Shown here: positions 18,470 through 26,958 of the stretch, one piece after another | Layout: every line of letters begins with the position of its first letter | Position numbering within the stretch: position 1 is the first letter of the stretch | NCBI GenBank assembly: GCA_004555145.1 | Contig: SFJB01000002.1 | Location: 1-37,019, forward strand | Origin: Bacteroidales bacterium | GTDB taxonomy: Bacteria; Bacteroidota; Bacteroidia; Bacteroidales; UBA932 | DNA length: 37,019 nucleotides | Direction of reading: 5' to 3' | Program-made: the position numbers and the translations under genes | Notes under the pieces: generated by a model | Told to the model about the DNA's origin: nothing | Databases searched by the model: none | What the model saw: only the letters and a program-made list of their open reading frames with translations

Positions 18470-21400
18470 GTATATACCGTTCAGCCGTCAAGCATCCGGT
18501 AACGACTACGCTGATTTTCGTGGCCTGTGCGATTCTGGGCGTCTTCTCGCTCAGCCGCATCTCCATAGCGCAGTTCCCGGAGTTCGACGCAAATACAATT
18601 ATGGTAATGTCCTCATATCCGGGTGCCAATGCCCGCGATATCGAGACCAACCTCACCAAGGTGCTGGAAAACTCCCTGAACGGTGTCGCCGACCTCAAGG
18701 AGCTCAACTCCCAGTCCAAGGAGAACATCTCCCTTCTCACCCTTACCTTCGAATACGGAACCGACATCGATGAAGCCACCAACAATGTCCGCGATAAGCT
18801 GGATATGGTGAGCCAGAATCTGCCGGATGGGGCTTCTCTGCCTATGATCTTCAAGTTCAGCGCAGACGATATGCCTATCATGCTCCTCTCCGCAACAGCG
18901 GACGAGAGCCTCCAGGGTCTGGACAAAATCCTGGACGACAAGCTGGCGACTCCTCTGGCGCGTGTGAGCGGAGTGGGTACCGTGTCCGTAATCGGAGCCC
19001 CGAGCCGTGAGATCAAAGTTTACTGCGACCCGTCCCGGCTTCAGGCCTACGGCCTCACGGTCAGCGGTCTGGCGCAGACCATAGCCGCTGAAAACAAGAA
19101 CATTCCTTCCGGCAACATTGACATAGGAACCCAGTCCTATACCCTCAGGGTGCAGAAAGAGTTCAATGACCCTTCCGAGCTCCTCGACATAGTTGTGGGC
19201 AATTTCAACGGCACCGCCGTGTATCTGCGTGATGTCGCCACTGTGCTCGACGGACCGGAAGAGAGGGAACAGGAAGCATATACCGACGGCATCCGTGCTG
19301 CGCGAATCACCATCCAGAAGCAGTCAGGAGCCAATACGGTGAATGTGATCAGGGACGTGAAGAAGCAGCTGAAGAATATCGAAAAGACATTGCCTTCCGA
19401 TATCTCAATCAGCATTGTCAACGACAGCTCCACCGAAATCATCAACACCATCAACACCCTCGTCGAGACCATTCTCATCACCTTCCTCGTCGTGATGCTC
19501 GTGGTGTTCCTCTTCCTGGGCAACTGGACTTCCACAATAATCATCGTCCTTTCCATCCCTATTGCCCTGCTGGCGTCGCTGATATACCTCTTTGCCACAG
19601 GCAATACCCTCAACATCATCTCGATGTCGGCGCTTGCCATTGCAATCGGTATGGTTGTGGATGATGCCATCGTGGTGCTGGAAAACGTATCCACGCACCT
19701 TGCCAGGGGTGAAAAGCCTCAGGAAGCAGCCGTACACGGCACGGCCGAAGTGGGTATCTCCGTAGTCGCATCCACCCTCACGATGCTCTGCGTGTTCCTT
19801 CCTCTGACCATGGTGCCGGGTATGGCCGGAATAATGTTCAGCCAGCTCGGATGGATAGTCAGCATCATTATGATTGTGTCCACTACGGCTGCACTTACCT
19901 TCGTGCCTATGCTTTGCTCCCGCTGGCTCAAGGCCGGCAAGGGCCACGGCAAGATCTACCAGCTGCTCTATGTGCCATTCAATAAGTTTATCAACTGGGT
20001 ATCAAGAGGTTACGCCCACGTTATCCGTTGGGCTGTGAAGCGCCGCATCATAGTTGTTGCCGCTTTCGTGGTTCTCTTTGCAGTGTCCGTGCTCTTCCTT
20101 GCTCCGGGCATCAAGACGGAATTCATGCCGCGCGGTGACTCCGAGCGCATTACCGTGAACATCAAGCTCCCTAACGGCACTGCCCAGGACGTGACCCGCG
20201 AGTTCTACAACAGGGTTTATGAGGACATTTCCGCTGCCGTACCGGAGATCAAGATCTTCAACGGTTCCTTCGGTCAGGCGGATTCCGACAACGCGTTCGC
20301 GAATATGCAGAGCAACGGTACCCACATCATTTCGATGAACATCAACATCGGTACCGGCAGCACCCGCGAGCGTACGTCCGCCGAGATTGCCGACGTGGTG
20401 CGCGGAATCGTGTCCGGATATCCTGAAATCAAGACTGCTACCGTAAGTGACGGTGGCGGCGGAATGGGCGGTGCCTCCAGCGTGGACGTTGAAATCTACG
20501 GATACAGTTTCGAAGATTCCGACAAACTCGCCAGGGAACTCCAGGCCAAGATGCTCCAGGACCCGTCGTTCGCCCAGGTTACCCTCAGCCGCGATGAGTA
20601 CACCCCGGAGCTCCAGGTGGATTTCGACAGAACCAAACTTGCCCTCAACGGGCTCAACTCCACCACCGCCGGTGCCGCGTTCAGCGCTGCAATGAGCGGA
20701 ACCGTGGCCTCGTTCTACCGCGAGGAGGGTGAGGAGTACAACATACGCGTACGTTATGCTCCCGAGTACCGTACCAGCATCGAGGACATAGAAAACATCA
20801 ACATACCTACCCCGTCCGGCAAGCAGGTGAAGCTCAAGGAACTCGGTACCGTGGTCGAGACCCTCGTGCCGCCGACCATCGAGAGGAAGGACCGCGAAAG
20901 GGTAATCACCGTAAGCGGTATGGTCGCTACCAACGCCGCCCTCTCCGATGCCGTGCAGTCAGCGAACCGTATTCTTGCGGACACCGAAATACCTTCCGGG
21001 CTGAGTACCGTCGTGGCCGGTGACTACGAGGACCAGCAGGACACCTTCGGGGACCTGTTCATCCTTATGGCACTTATGGTTGTGCTCGTGTATATGGTGA
21101 TGGCTTCCCAGTTCGAGTCCTATATGGGTCCTCTGGTGATTATGCTCTCCATACCTTTCGCCCTGATCGGTGTATTCTTCGGACTCCGCATCACTGGTAC
21201 CGCGCTCGGCCTGATGTCCCTGATCGGTGTCATCATCCTTATCGGTATTGTGGTGAAGAACGGTATCGTGCTCATTGACTACACCATACTCTGCCGTGAG
21301 AGGGGCATGAACATACGCGACGCAGCCACTACTGCCGCCAAGAGCCGTCTGCGCCCTATCCTTATGACCACCCTCACAACTGTGCTCGGTATGCTCCCGA

Positions 21401-21555
21401 TGGCTATAGGCCACGGTGAAGGCTCCGAGATGTGGAACTCCCTGGGTGTGACGGTTTGCTGGGGTCTCACCATTTCAACTCTCGTCACCCTCATACTCAT
21501 ACCTACAGTTTACTGCGCAATTGCGACAAGACAAGAAAGGAGGAAGAAGAAATGA
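18466..21555 (+). CDS. RND-family efflux transporter permease (HAE-1 type)
   Basis: The 1029-residue inner-membrane proton antiporter has the family's twofold repeat: a first TM, a large periplasmic loop, TM segments 2-6, a second TM/loop and TMs 8-12. Proton-relay residues Asp399-Asp400 sit in TM4 (GMVVDDAIVVLENV), characteristic of the hydrophobe/amphiphile group rather than the metal-ion group. It starts MSIYRSAVKHPVTT, with the usual short amphipathic helix. The C-terminus is basic (RQERRKKK), and the codons for it contain a strong Shine-Dalgarno site for the next gene, whose ATG overlaps this stop. Likely substrates are drugs, bile salts or envelope lipids; the exact one is unknown. Confidence 0.96.
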   Translation: MSIYRSAVKHPVTTTLIFVACAILGVFSLSRISIAQFPEFDANTIMVMSSYPGANARDIETNLTKVLENSLNGVADLKELNSQSKENISLLTLTFEYGTDIDEATNNVRDKLDMVSQNLPDGASLPMIFKFSADDMPIMLLSATADESLQGLDKILDDKLATPLARVSGVGTVSVIGAPSREIKVYCDPSRLQAYGLTVSGLAQTIAAENKNIPSGNIDIGTQSYTLRVQKEFNDPSELLDIVVGNFNGTAVYLRDVATVLDGPEEREQEAYTDGIRAARITIQKQSGANTVNVIRDVKKQLKNIEKTLPSDISISIVNDSSTEIINTINTLVETILITFLVVMLVVFLFLGNWTSTIIIVLSIPIALLASLIYLFATGNTLNIISMSALAIAIGMVVDDAIVVLENVSTHLARGEKPQEAAVHGTAEVGISVVASTLTMLCVFLPLTMVPGMAGIMFSQLGWIVSIIMIVSTTAALTFVPMLCSRWLKAGKGHGKIYQLLYVPFNKFINWVSRGYAHVIRWAVKRRIIVVAAFVVLFAVSVLFLAPGIKTEFMPRGDSERITVNIKLPNGTAQDVTREFYNRVYEDISAAVPEIKIFNGSFGQADSDNAFANMQSNGTHIISMNINIGTGSTRERTSAEIADVVRGIVSGYPEIKTATVSDGGGGMGGASSVDVEIYGYSFEDSDKLARELQAKMLQDPSFAQVTLSRDEYTPELQVDFDRTKLALNGLNSTTAGAAFSAAMSGTVASFYREEGEEYNIRVRYAPEYRTSIEDIENINIPTPSGKQVKLKELGTVVETLVPPTIERKDRERVITVSGMVATNAALSDAVQSANRILADTEIPSGLSTVVAGDYEDQQDTFGDLFILMALMVVLVYMVMASQFESYMGPLVIMLSIPFALIGVFFGLRITGTALGLMSLIGVIILIGIVVKNGIVLIDYTILCRERGMNIRDAATTAAKSRLRPILMTTLTTVLGMLPMAIGHGEGSEMWNSLGVTVCWGLTISTLVTLILIPTVYCAIATRQERRKKK
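21536..21543 (+). promoter_or_regulatory. Strong Shine-Dalgarno site for the PII-like gene, inside the RND pump gene
   Basis: AAAGGAGG lies 8 bases before the ATG at 21552. It is the strongest anti-16S match I noticed in the window. It is also partly constrained by encoding a basic tail, so chance contributes. Confidence 0.5.
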
Positions 21556-21845
21556 AAGCGATGTTCATAGTATACAACCAGTCCTACAACGAAGAAATTG
21601 CCGACCTGCTCCTGAAATACGGACAGAAGGGCTACACCAAGTGGGAGGACATAGAAGGCAAGGGAAGTTTCAACGGTGCTCCCCGTTTCGGGAGCCACGC
21701 ATGGCCGGAAATGAACCACGCCCTGCTGACTATAGTGAAGGACGAAAAGGTCGAACCTTTGCTGAAGGAACTTAAGGATAAAGACCTGTCAGCTCCGGAA
21801 CTTGGACTTCGGGCTTTTGTCTGGAATATTGAAACTTTGTATTAA
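21552..21845 (+). CDS. Small PII-like protein coupled to RND pump
   Basis: This 97-residue protein starts at the ATG overlapping the pump stop; a longer in-frame start at 21432 lies inside the pump gene and is rejected. The pattern is beta-alpha-beta-beta-alpha-beta, with a glycine-rich exposed loop (GKGSFNGAPRFGSHAW, about 36-51) where PII proteins have the T-loop. It ends in a strand, FVWNIETLY. I recognise it as a PII-like ferredoxin-fold protein of the type found at the end of some Bacteroidota efflux operons, but the match is by pattern. It might sense a ligand and bind or regulate the pump. It has no signal peptide, so it is cytoplasmic. It is followed by a clear terminator. Confidence 0.72.
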   Translation: MKAMFIVYNQSYNEEIADLLLKYGQKGYTKWEDIEGKGSFNGAPRFGSHAWPEMNHALLTIVKDEKVEPLLKELKDKDLSAPELGLRAFVWNIETLY

Positions 21846-21850
21846 TTTAC

Positions 21851-21858
21851 TATCTTTG
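21851..21858 (+). promoter_or_regulatory. -7 promoter element abutting a terminator, likely for trxA
   Basis: TATCTTTG matches TAnnTTTG and ends exactly where the hairpin of the upstream operon begins. It is the only such motif between the PII-like gene and trxA. Confidence 0.45.
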
Positions 21859-21892
21859 TATCCGCCACTTGTTTTGTGGCGGATATTTTTTT
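21859..21892 (+). terminator. Rho-independent terminator of the efflux operon
   Basis: A 10-bp perfect stem (TATCCGCCAC / GTGGCGGATA), 7-nt loop and a run of seven T residues lie 13 bp after the PII-like stop. It should end the tolC-fusion-pump-PII-like transcript. Confidence 0.9.
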
Positions 21893-21914
21893 GACAATTT
21901 AACTAATCATTGCA

Positions 21915-22229
21915 ATGGCACAAGTAATAAACGATGCAAATTTCGCTGAGATTCTCGCTTCTCCAAAGCCTGTGGTAATCGATTTCTGGGCTACCTGGTG
22001 CGGTCCTTGCCGCGTGCTTGCCCCTACTGTGGAGGAAGTCGCAGAGGAAATGGCAGGCAAGGCTATAGTTGCTAAATGCAACGTTGACGACTGCGAAGAC
22101 ATCTCAATCAAGTACGGAATCAGAAACATCCCTACCCTGATCTTCATCAAGAACGGTGAGGTTGTGGACAGGACCGTAGGTGTGGTATCCAAGCAGGATA
22201 TTGTCGCCAGGATAGAAAAAATGCTTTAA
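21915..22229 (+). CDS. trxA: Thioredoxin
   Basis: This 104-residue cytoplasmic thioredoxin reduces protein disulfides. The active site WCGPC places the redox pair at Cys29 and Cys32, preceded by VVIDFWAT. The cis-proline motif is NIPTL, and the C-terminal helix ends DIVARIEKML. There is no signal peptide. It follows the terminator of the efflux operon and precedes a small outer-membrane protein by 17 bp. Confidence 0.97.
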   Translation: MAQVINDANFAEILASPKPVVIDFWATWCGPCRVLAPTVEEVAEEMAGKAIVAKCNVDDCEDISIKYGIRNIPTLIFIKNGEVVDRTVGVVSKQDIVARIEKML

Positions 22230-22246
22230 TTTAAAATTACAGAAAA

Positions 22247-22897
22247 ATGAAAAAATTACTTTTGGCAGTTGCTGCATTTGTCGGAATGGCAATCTCAGCA
22301 AACGCACAGCTCGGTATCAGCGCTGGACTTACCTCTGCTTCTGCTACTCTTGAGGCTGCAGCTCAGGACGTTACCGGTGGCTCAATCAACCAGTATCACG
22401 TAGGCTTGACTTATAAGATTGGCATAGGCAACATCCTTGCCATCCAGCCTTCCATCCTCTACAACGTGAAGGGTTCTTCTTTCGATGCCACCAACATCAC
22501 CGACACCAAGCTTGACTTCAAGACCGGTTTCGTTGAGGTTCCTGTTCAGCTCCAGCTCGGCTTGGGAATAGGTAATTTCATCAGGGTTTACGGTCTCGCC
22601 GAGCCTTTCGTAGGTTATGCAATTACCAATGAAGTGAGCCTCAAAGGCGCTCTTGCAAGCGCAGCAGAGCCTGAGAAGACCTGGGACAACGTCAAGAACC
22701 GTCTCGAATACGGTGTAAGCCTCGGTGCAGGTGTGGAACTCCTCAGACACCTTCAGGTGAGCGTCAAGTACTTCTGGACTCTCAGTGACCTCTATGGTTT
22801 GCAGGATGCAAAGCTCGACAACATAATGCAGAGTCTGGGCAACATCAACGCCAAGAATGTAAACGGCATTGCCGCTACCGTTACCGTACTCTTCTAG
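22247..22897 (+). CDS. Outer-membrane beta-barrel protein, PorT-like fold
   Basis: The 216-residue protein has a signal peptide ending ANA-Q near residue 21, then alternating polar/hydrophobic strands typical of small 8-stranded barrels, such as LGISAGLTSASATLEA and YHVGLTYKIGIGNILAIQPSILYNVKGSS. It ends with a strand, NGIAATVTVLF, carrying the terminal aromatic residue needed for barrel assembly. It belongs to the broad Bacteroidota outer-membrane beta-barrel group; the specific role is unknown. The LOG gene starts one base after its stop. Confidence 0.85.
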   Translation: MKKLLLAVAAFVGMAISANAQLGISAGLTSASATLEAAAQDVTGGSINQYHVGLTYKIGIGNILAIQPSILYNVKGSSFDATNITDTKLDFKTGFVEVPVQLQLGLGIGNFIRVYGLAEPFVGYAITNEVSLKGALASAAEPEKTWDNVKNRLEYGVSLGAGVELLRHLQVSVKYFWTLSDLYGLQDAKLDNIMQSLGNINAKNVNGIAATVTVLF

Positions 22898-22898
22898 T

Positions 22899-23429
22899 AT
22901 GTCGGCAAAGAAGGCGCTAATCTTTTGTTCCGCCAGTAACGACATCGATCCGCGATACAACCAAGCTGCACGGCAAATAGTCCGTGCGGCTTGTTTGCGT
23001 GGATATGACATAGTGTCCGGAGGCACAATCAAAGGCACTATGAATCACGTCTGCGACGAGGCCGCAGCCTGCGGGGCTCAGGTGATCGGGGTTGTGCCCC
23101 GTTTTATGAAAGGTCTGGAGCATCCGGCTCTCACCGAATGCATCTGGACGGACAAGATGTCCCAGAGAAAGGATGCGATGAGGGAGGGAACAAGTCTTGC
23201 CATTGCACTTCCGGGAGGAATCGGCACTCTGGATGAGCTCTCGGAGACCTATTGTCTCGCCAAGATGGGACTTTACAAGGGTCGCATACTGGTTTTCAAT
23301 CCTGACGGATTCTATGATGCCTACGAGCGCCAGCTGGACCGTTTTGTCGAAGCCGGAATGTTGGACAAGGCATCTCGTGAACTCATCTCCTTCCCCGGCA
23401 GCGTGGAAGAATTAATTGAACTTTTGTGA
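22899..23429 (+). CDS. LOG-family nucleotide 5'-monophosphate phosphoribohydrolase
   Basis: The 176-residue Rossmann-like protein contains the family motif LPGGIGTLDELSE and the upstream arginine-rich MSQRKDAMRE, both needed for cleaving nucleoside 5'-monophosphates. In plants and some bacteria LOG proteins release cytokinin bases; in most bacteria the substrate is unsettled. I chose the ATG at 22899, one base after the preceding stop, because an earlier Met at 22869 would overlap the barrel gene by 29 bp. Its TGA overlaps the GTG start of the polyprenyl synthase gene. Confidence 0.9.
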   Translation: MSAKKALIFCSASNDIDPRYNQAARQIVRAACLRGYDIVSGGTIKGTMNHVCDEAAACGAQVIGVVPRFMKGLEHPALTECIWTDKMSQRKDAMREGTSLAIALPGGIGTLDELSETYCLAKMGLYKGRILVFNPDGFYDAYERQLDRFVEAGMLDKASRELISFPGSVEELIELL

Positions 23430-24394
23430 GCAGAGAACTGATAATACGCCACCTCGGCTCCGACTGGGCCCGCATGTCGGACTACATCAGGAGAGCTTTG
23501 AATTCGGACGTTCCGCTTTTGAACTCCGTCAACGATACTGTGCTTTCCCATTCCGGGAAAATGCTCAGACCGATGGTAACCCTGCTTCTGGCCAGGGCCT
23601 GCGGTACTCCGGGAGAGGATACTTTCCGTTATGCCGCCGCCCTTGAACTCCTGCACAATGCGACCCTTATGCACGATGATGTCGCTGACAGCAGTTCGGA
23701 GAGGCGTGGACTTCCTACCGTATCCGCCCTCCTGGGCCCCTCTGGCGCAGTGCTTGTGGGAGATTTTTGGCTCTCTGCCGCAGTGCAGCTCGTGTTGGAG
23801 GCGGATTCTTTCCAATATGTCGTGAAGTTGTTCTCAAATAGCCTCAAAGACCTTGCTGAAGGTGAGATGGTTCAAATGGAGAAGGCTTCAAAAGCTGACA
23901 CTGACGAGAAGGATTATCTTAGAATCATCACCTGCAAGACTGCCACACTCTTCAGGACTGCCGGTGAAGTGGCAGCTCATTCCGTGAATGCGCCGGAAGA
24001 CTATGCCGAGGCCGCGAGACGCTACGGACTCTCTCTTGGAATAGCCTTCCAGATCAAGGATGACATCCTGGATTATACCGGTACTGACGAACTGGGAAAG
24101 CCGACCGGAGTGGACCTGAAGGAAAAGAAGATTACTCTTCCGCTGCTCGGGGCTCTCAAGGAATCCGCGAGAGACGGAGAAATACGCTCGATGATTCTGA
24201 ATCTGGACGGACATTCGGAATATATTGAGGAAATACGCAATTTTGTCCTCCGCAACAAGGGTATCGAGTACGCCGAGAACATGTTGGATTATTATGTCAA
24301 TGATGCAATTTCAGCCCTCGACCCTCTACCTGCAAGCCCGGACAAAGATTATCTCGTGCAGATTGCACGTTTCAATGCATTGAGGAATATATGA
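23426..24394 (+). CDS. Polyprenyl diphosphate synthase (trans-prenyltransferase)
   Basis: The 322-residue enzyme extends allylic diphosphates with isopentenyl diphosphate to make the side chain of menaquinone. Both aspartate-rich metal-binding motifs are present: DDVAD at 84-88 and DDILD at 212-216, with LMHDDVADSSSERRG and KPTGVDLKEKKITLPLL typical of octaprenyl or related long-chain synthases. The start is a GTG whose bases overlap the LOG stop (GTGA). Its own stop overlaps the delta' ATG. Chain length cannot be read with certainty. Confidence 0.94.
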   Translation: MSRELIIRHLGSDWARMSDYIRRALNSDVPLLNSVNDTVLSHSGKMLRPMVTLLLARACGTPGEDTFRYAAALELLHNATLMHDDVADSSSERRGLPTVSALLGPSGAVLVGDFWLSAAVQLVLEADSFQYVVKLFSNSLKDLAEGEMVQMEKASKADTDEKDYLRIITCKTATLFRTAGEVAAHSVNAPEDYAEAARRYGLSLGIAFQIKDDILDYTGTDELGKPTGVDLKEKKITLPLLGALKESARDGEIRSMILNLDGHSEYIEEIRNFVLRNKGIEYAENMLDYYVNDAISALDPLPASPDKDYLVQIARFNALRNI

Positions 24395-25362
24395 AATTTT
24401 CGCAGATACAAAGCAACGGGAAAGTCATTTCCGCTCTTGCCGGAATGGTTGACAGCGGGAAGGTCCCTCATTCCATACTCTTCCATGAAGAGGATGGAGG
24501 GGATGCCTTTGCCATCTGCCTTGCTTTTCTGCAATACCTCTACTGCAAGTCCCATGTTGATTCGGACTCCTGCGGTACCTGTCCCCAATGCAACAAGATA
24601 GACAAGCTCATCCATCCGGACGTGCACTTCATCTTTCCTACAACCTCGTCCACGATTTCCGAGCAGTATATTAAGCAATTCCGCACTCTTGTCAGCTCCA
24701 ATCCCCATTTTACTGAAAACGAGCTTGCAGATGCGCTTGGCATAGAGGGAAAGAAAAGTCTTATCGCGGTAGGGGAAGCAAAGCATCTTCTTGATGTCCT
24801 TTCGATGAGCGCCCTGGAAGGGGGCTATCGCAGCGTGGTCATTTATCTGCCTGAACTGATGAATCCCGAAGCCGCAAACCGCTTGCTCAAGATGGTTGAG
24901 GAGCCTCCGATGCAGACTCAGTTCCTTTTCATTACCCACCACCCGGAAAAAGTCTTGCAGACCATAAGTTCCCGTTGTCAGTTAATACGCGTGCTGCCTA
25001 CAAGGGACGCCTCCGTAGCCTTCACCGACCCTGAGCTCTTCAACGGGCTTATGGACTCTCTGGCTTCCAGGGACTTTTATGCCTGTCTGGAGGTCGCTGA
25101 CAAACTTGCCGCCCTCCCTTCGAGGGATATTGCCGGAAGTTTTTGTAAATTTGCCGCATTCAGGATGCGCGGCATCTTCCTCAGCCAGCAGGGGCTTCCT
25201 TCTGACGGAGATGCCGATTGCGCACGCTGGGCCTCCGCCCTTCCGAAGAGCTTTCCGCGCAGGGCTCTTGCGGAATTCGATTCGGCTGCAAGAATGATAC
25301 AGCTGAACGTGAATTTGAGAATCCTGTTCACCGACCTGGTGAGCAAACTATATATATTTTAA
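24391..25362 (+). CDS. holB: DNA polymerase III delta' subunit
   Basis: The 323-residue clamp-loader AAA+ protein has a four-cysteine zinc motif (Cys52, Cys61, Cys64, Cys67) and a sensor/arginine-finger motif SSRCQ at about 193-197, with LLKMVEEPPMQTQFLFITHH just before. The Walker A position reads FHEEDGGDAFA and is not a functional P-loop, as is usual for delta', which does not bind ATP. It overlaps the polyprenyl synthase stop (ATGA) and sits directly before the PSP1 gene, an order common in Bacteroidota. Confidence 0.88.
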   Translation: MKFSQIQSNGKVISALAGMVDSGKVPHSILFHEEDGGDAFAICLAFLQYLYCKSHVDSDSCGTCPQCNKIDKLIHPDVHFIFPTTSSTISEQYIKQFRTLVSSNPHFTENELADALGIEGKKSLIAVGEAKHLLDVLSMSALEGGYRSVVIYLPELMNPEAANRLLKMVEEPPMQTQFLFITHHPEKVLQTISSRCQLIRVLPTRDASVAFTDPELFNGLMDSLASRDFYACLEVADKLAALPSRDIAGSFCKFAAFRMRGIFLSQQGLPSDGDADCARWASALPKSFPRRALAEFDSAARMIQLNVNLRILFTDLVSKLYIF

Positions 25363-25363
25363 A

Positions 25364-26557
25364 ATGCAGAATAAAGAATCCATACAATACGATTGCTCCC
25401 GAGGCTGCGTGGTGACTCACGACTCTTCTGGGGAAACCTGCTGCAGCTACAGGCCGGGATGCTGCAAGCTTGGAGATTACAACTGGCTCAAGGATGCTCA
25501 GGACGGTTCCTACAAGGGCATCTTTGAGGTCCGTTTCAAGAATACCCGCAAAGGCTTCTATGTCAACGACTCCCCTCAGAATGTGAGGCTCGGGGATATG
25601 GTGGTTGTGGAAGCCACAACCGGCCTGGACCTGGGAATTGTCACCCTTGAGGGCCCTATCGTGGGGCGTCAGATGAAGGCCAAAGGCATAGATCCGGAGA
25701 ACACCGAATTCAAGAAAATCTACCGCAAGGCCCGCCAGACCGACATAGAACGCTGGCAGGAGGCCATAGCCCGCGAGCAGGAAACCATGATCAAGGCCAG
25801 GAGCATTGCGGCGGAGATGGGCCTCGAGATGAAGATTGGCGACGTGGAGTTCCAGGGGGACGGATCCAAGGCGATATTCTACTACATCGCCGACGGCCGC
25901 GTTGATTTCCGCCAGCTCATCAAGGTTTTCGCCGAGGAATTCCGCATCAGAATCGAGATGAAGCAGATAGGCGCCCGCCAGGAAGCCGGCCTCATAGGAG
26001 GTCTGGGAATATGCGGAAGGGAGCTCTGCTGCGCCAACTATATATCATCCTTCCAGAGCATCTCCACCTCAGCTGCCCGCTGCCAGGATCTTTCTCTGAA
26101 TCCCCAGAAACTCGCAGGCCAGTGCGGCAAGCTCAAGTGCTGTCTCAATTATGAGGTTGCAACCTATATGGATGCCCAGTCACGCATCCCGAAAGTCAGC
26201 GGTCCGCTCGAGTTCGAGGATGGACTGGCATACCTGCGCAAGACGGACATACTACGCGAGCTGATGTACTTCTCATACGACAAGGGCTCCGATGCCAATC
26301 TCTATCCTCTTGATGCTGCGGAAGTTATGGAGATAATCAAGATGAACCGCAACGGCGTGAAGCCGGAGTCCCTGCGCAGCGAGCCGGCTCCTGCAGCTCC
26401 GGAGTTCGTGACCGCGGTAGGCGATGACAGCATCACCAGGTTCGACACGCCAAAGCGTAAGAAGTCCCGTTCCCGCAAGGGAGGAAACGGATCCCGACAG
26501 GGTCAGGGAGACCGCAGACAACGCCCGAAGGGCAATAGGAAAGACGCAGACAAGTGA
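25364..26557 (+). CDS. PSP1-domain protein, RicT (YaaT)-like, cysteine-rich
   Basis: The 397-residue protein has an N-terminal cysteine cluster (Cys11, Cys15, Cys26, Cys27, Cys33, Cys34), the PSP1 core (about 60-330) with GGLGICGRELCC (Cys217, 222, 223), then CGKLKCCLNYE, and a basic low-complexity tail rich in K, R, G and Q (about 360-397). In Bacillus the RicT homologue forms a Ric complex with iron-sulfur clusters that controls mRNA processing; partners RicA and RicF are not seen here. The extra N-terminal cysteines suggest metal or Fe-S binding, which is inference. It follows delta' after 1 base, and its stop overlaps the next start. Confidence 0.9.
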   Translation: MQNKESIQYDCSRGCVVTHDSSGETCCSYRPGCCKLGDYNWLKDAQDGSYKGIFEVRFKNTRKGFYVNDSPQNVRLGDMVVVEATTGLDLGIVTLEGPIVGRQMKAKGIDPENTEFKKIYRKARQTDIERWQEAIAREQETMIKARSIAAEMGLEMKIGDVEFQGDGSKAIFYYIADGRVDFRQLIKVFAEEFRIRIEMKQIGARQEAGLIGGLGICGRELCCANYISSFQSISTSAARCQDLSLNPQKLAGQCGKLKCCLNYEVATYMDAQSRIPKVSGPLEFEDGLAYLRKTDILRELMYFSYDKGSDANLYPLDAAEVMEIIKMNRNGVKPESLRSEPAPAAPEFVTAVGDDSITRFDTPKRKKSRSRKGGNGSRQGQGDRRQRPKGNRKDADK

Positions 26558-26958
26558 TGAAGAGGGCGGCTCTGATCTGGCTGTTTGCCGCTTTGCTGCC
26601 GGCCGCCTGTGCCCGTCCGGACACGCAGGAACAGTTTGTGCGTGCGGACAAGGCTGCGGAAGGAGTGTATATATTTGATTTTGAGCTTGAAGGAAACGGC
26701 TCTTCCTATGATTTCAGCATTTGGGGAGTGAGCCTGGACAAGGATATCTACGGGGAAGAACTCCGTGTGCAGTGGCTGTCCCCTTCGGGCTCCGGTTTTT
26801 CCGAGACCGTATTCATGAGGCGCATCAGTCCTTCGGGCGACAGGGAACTCTACCGCAGCTCGGTAGTCCCTGATGCCGAGGGAAAGTGGCGTATCAGCAT
26901 CAGAGCTGTTCCGGGAGATGAATTGGCGGGGCTCGGAGTAATTTGCAGGAAACACTGA
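26557..26958 (+). CDS. GldH-like gliding-motility lipoprotein
   Basis: The 133-residue protein has a lipobox PAAC with Cys18. The mature part is beta-rich and matches GldH in its early VYIFDFELEG and later YDFSIWGVSLD, and in its location downstream of a delta'/PSP1 pair, a Bacteroidota neighbourhood. GldH is required for gliding in Flavobacterium, but homologues occur in non-gliding Bacteroidales, so this does not show motility. I start it at the ATG in TGATG (26557); a GTG at 26554 adds only one residue. It is slightly short for the family. The following gene overlaps its stop. Confidence 0.62.
   Translation: MKRAALIWLFAALLPAACARPDTQEQFVRADKAAEGVYIFDFELEGNGSSYDFSIWGVSLDKDIYGEELRVQWLSPSGSGFSETVFMRRISPSGDRELYRSSVVPDAEGKWRISIRAVPGDELAGLGVICRKH

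Noticed and set aside
25364..26557. Sporulation protein reading of the PSP1 gene
   Set aside because: PSP1/YaaT proteins are widespread in non-sporulating bacteria and no spore genes are present.
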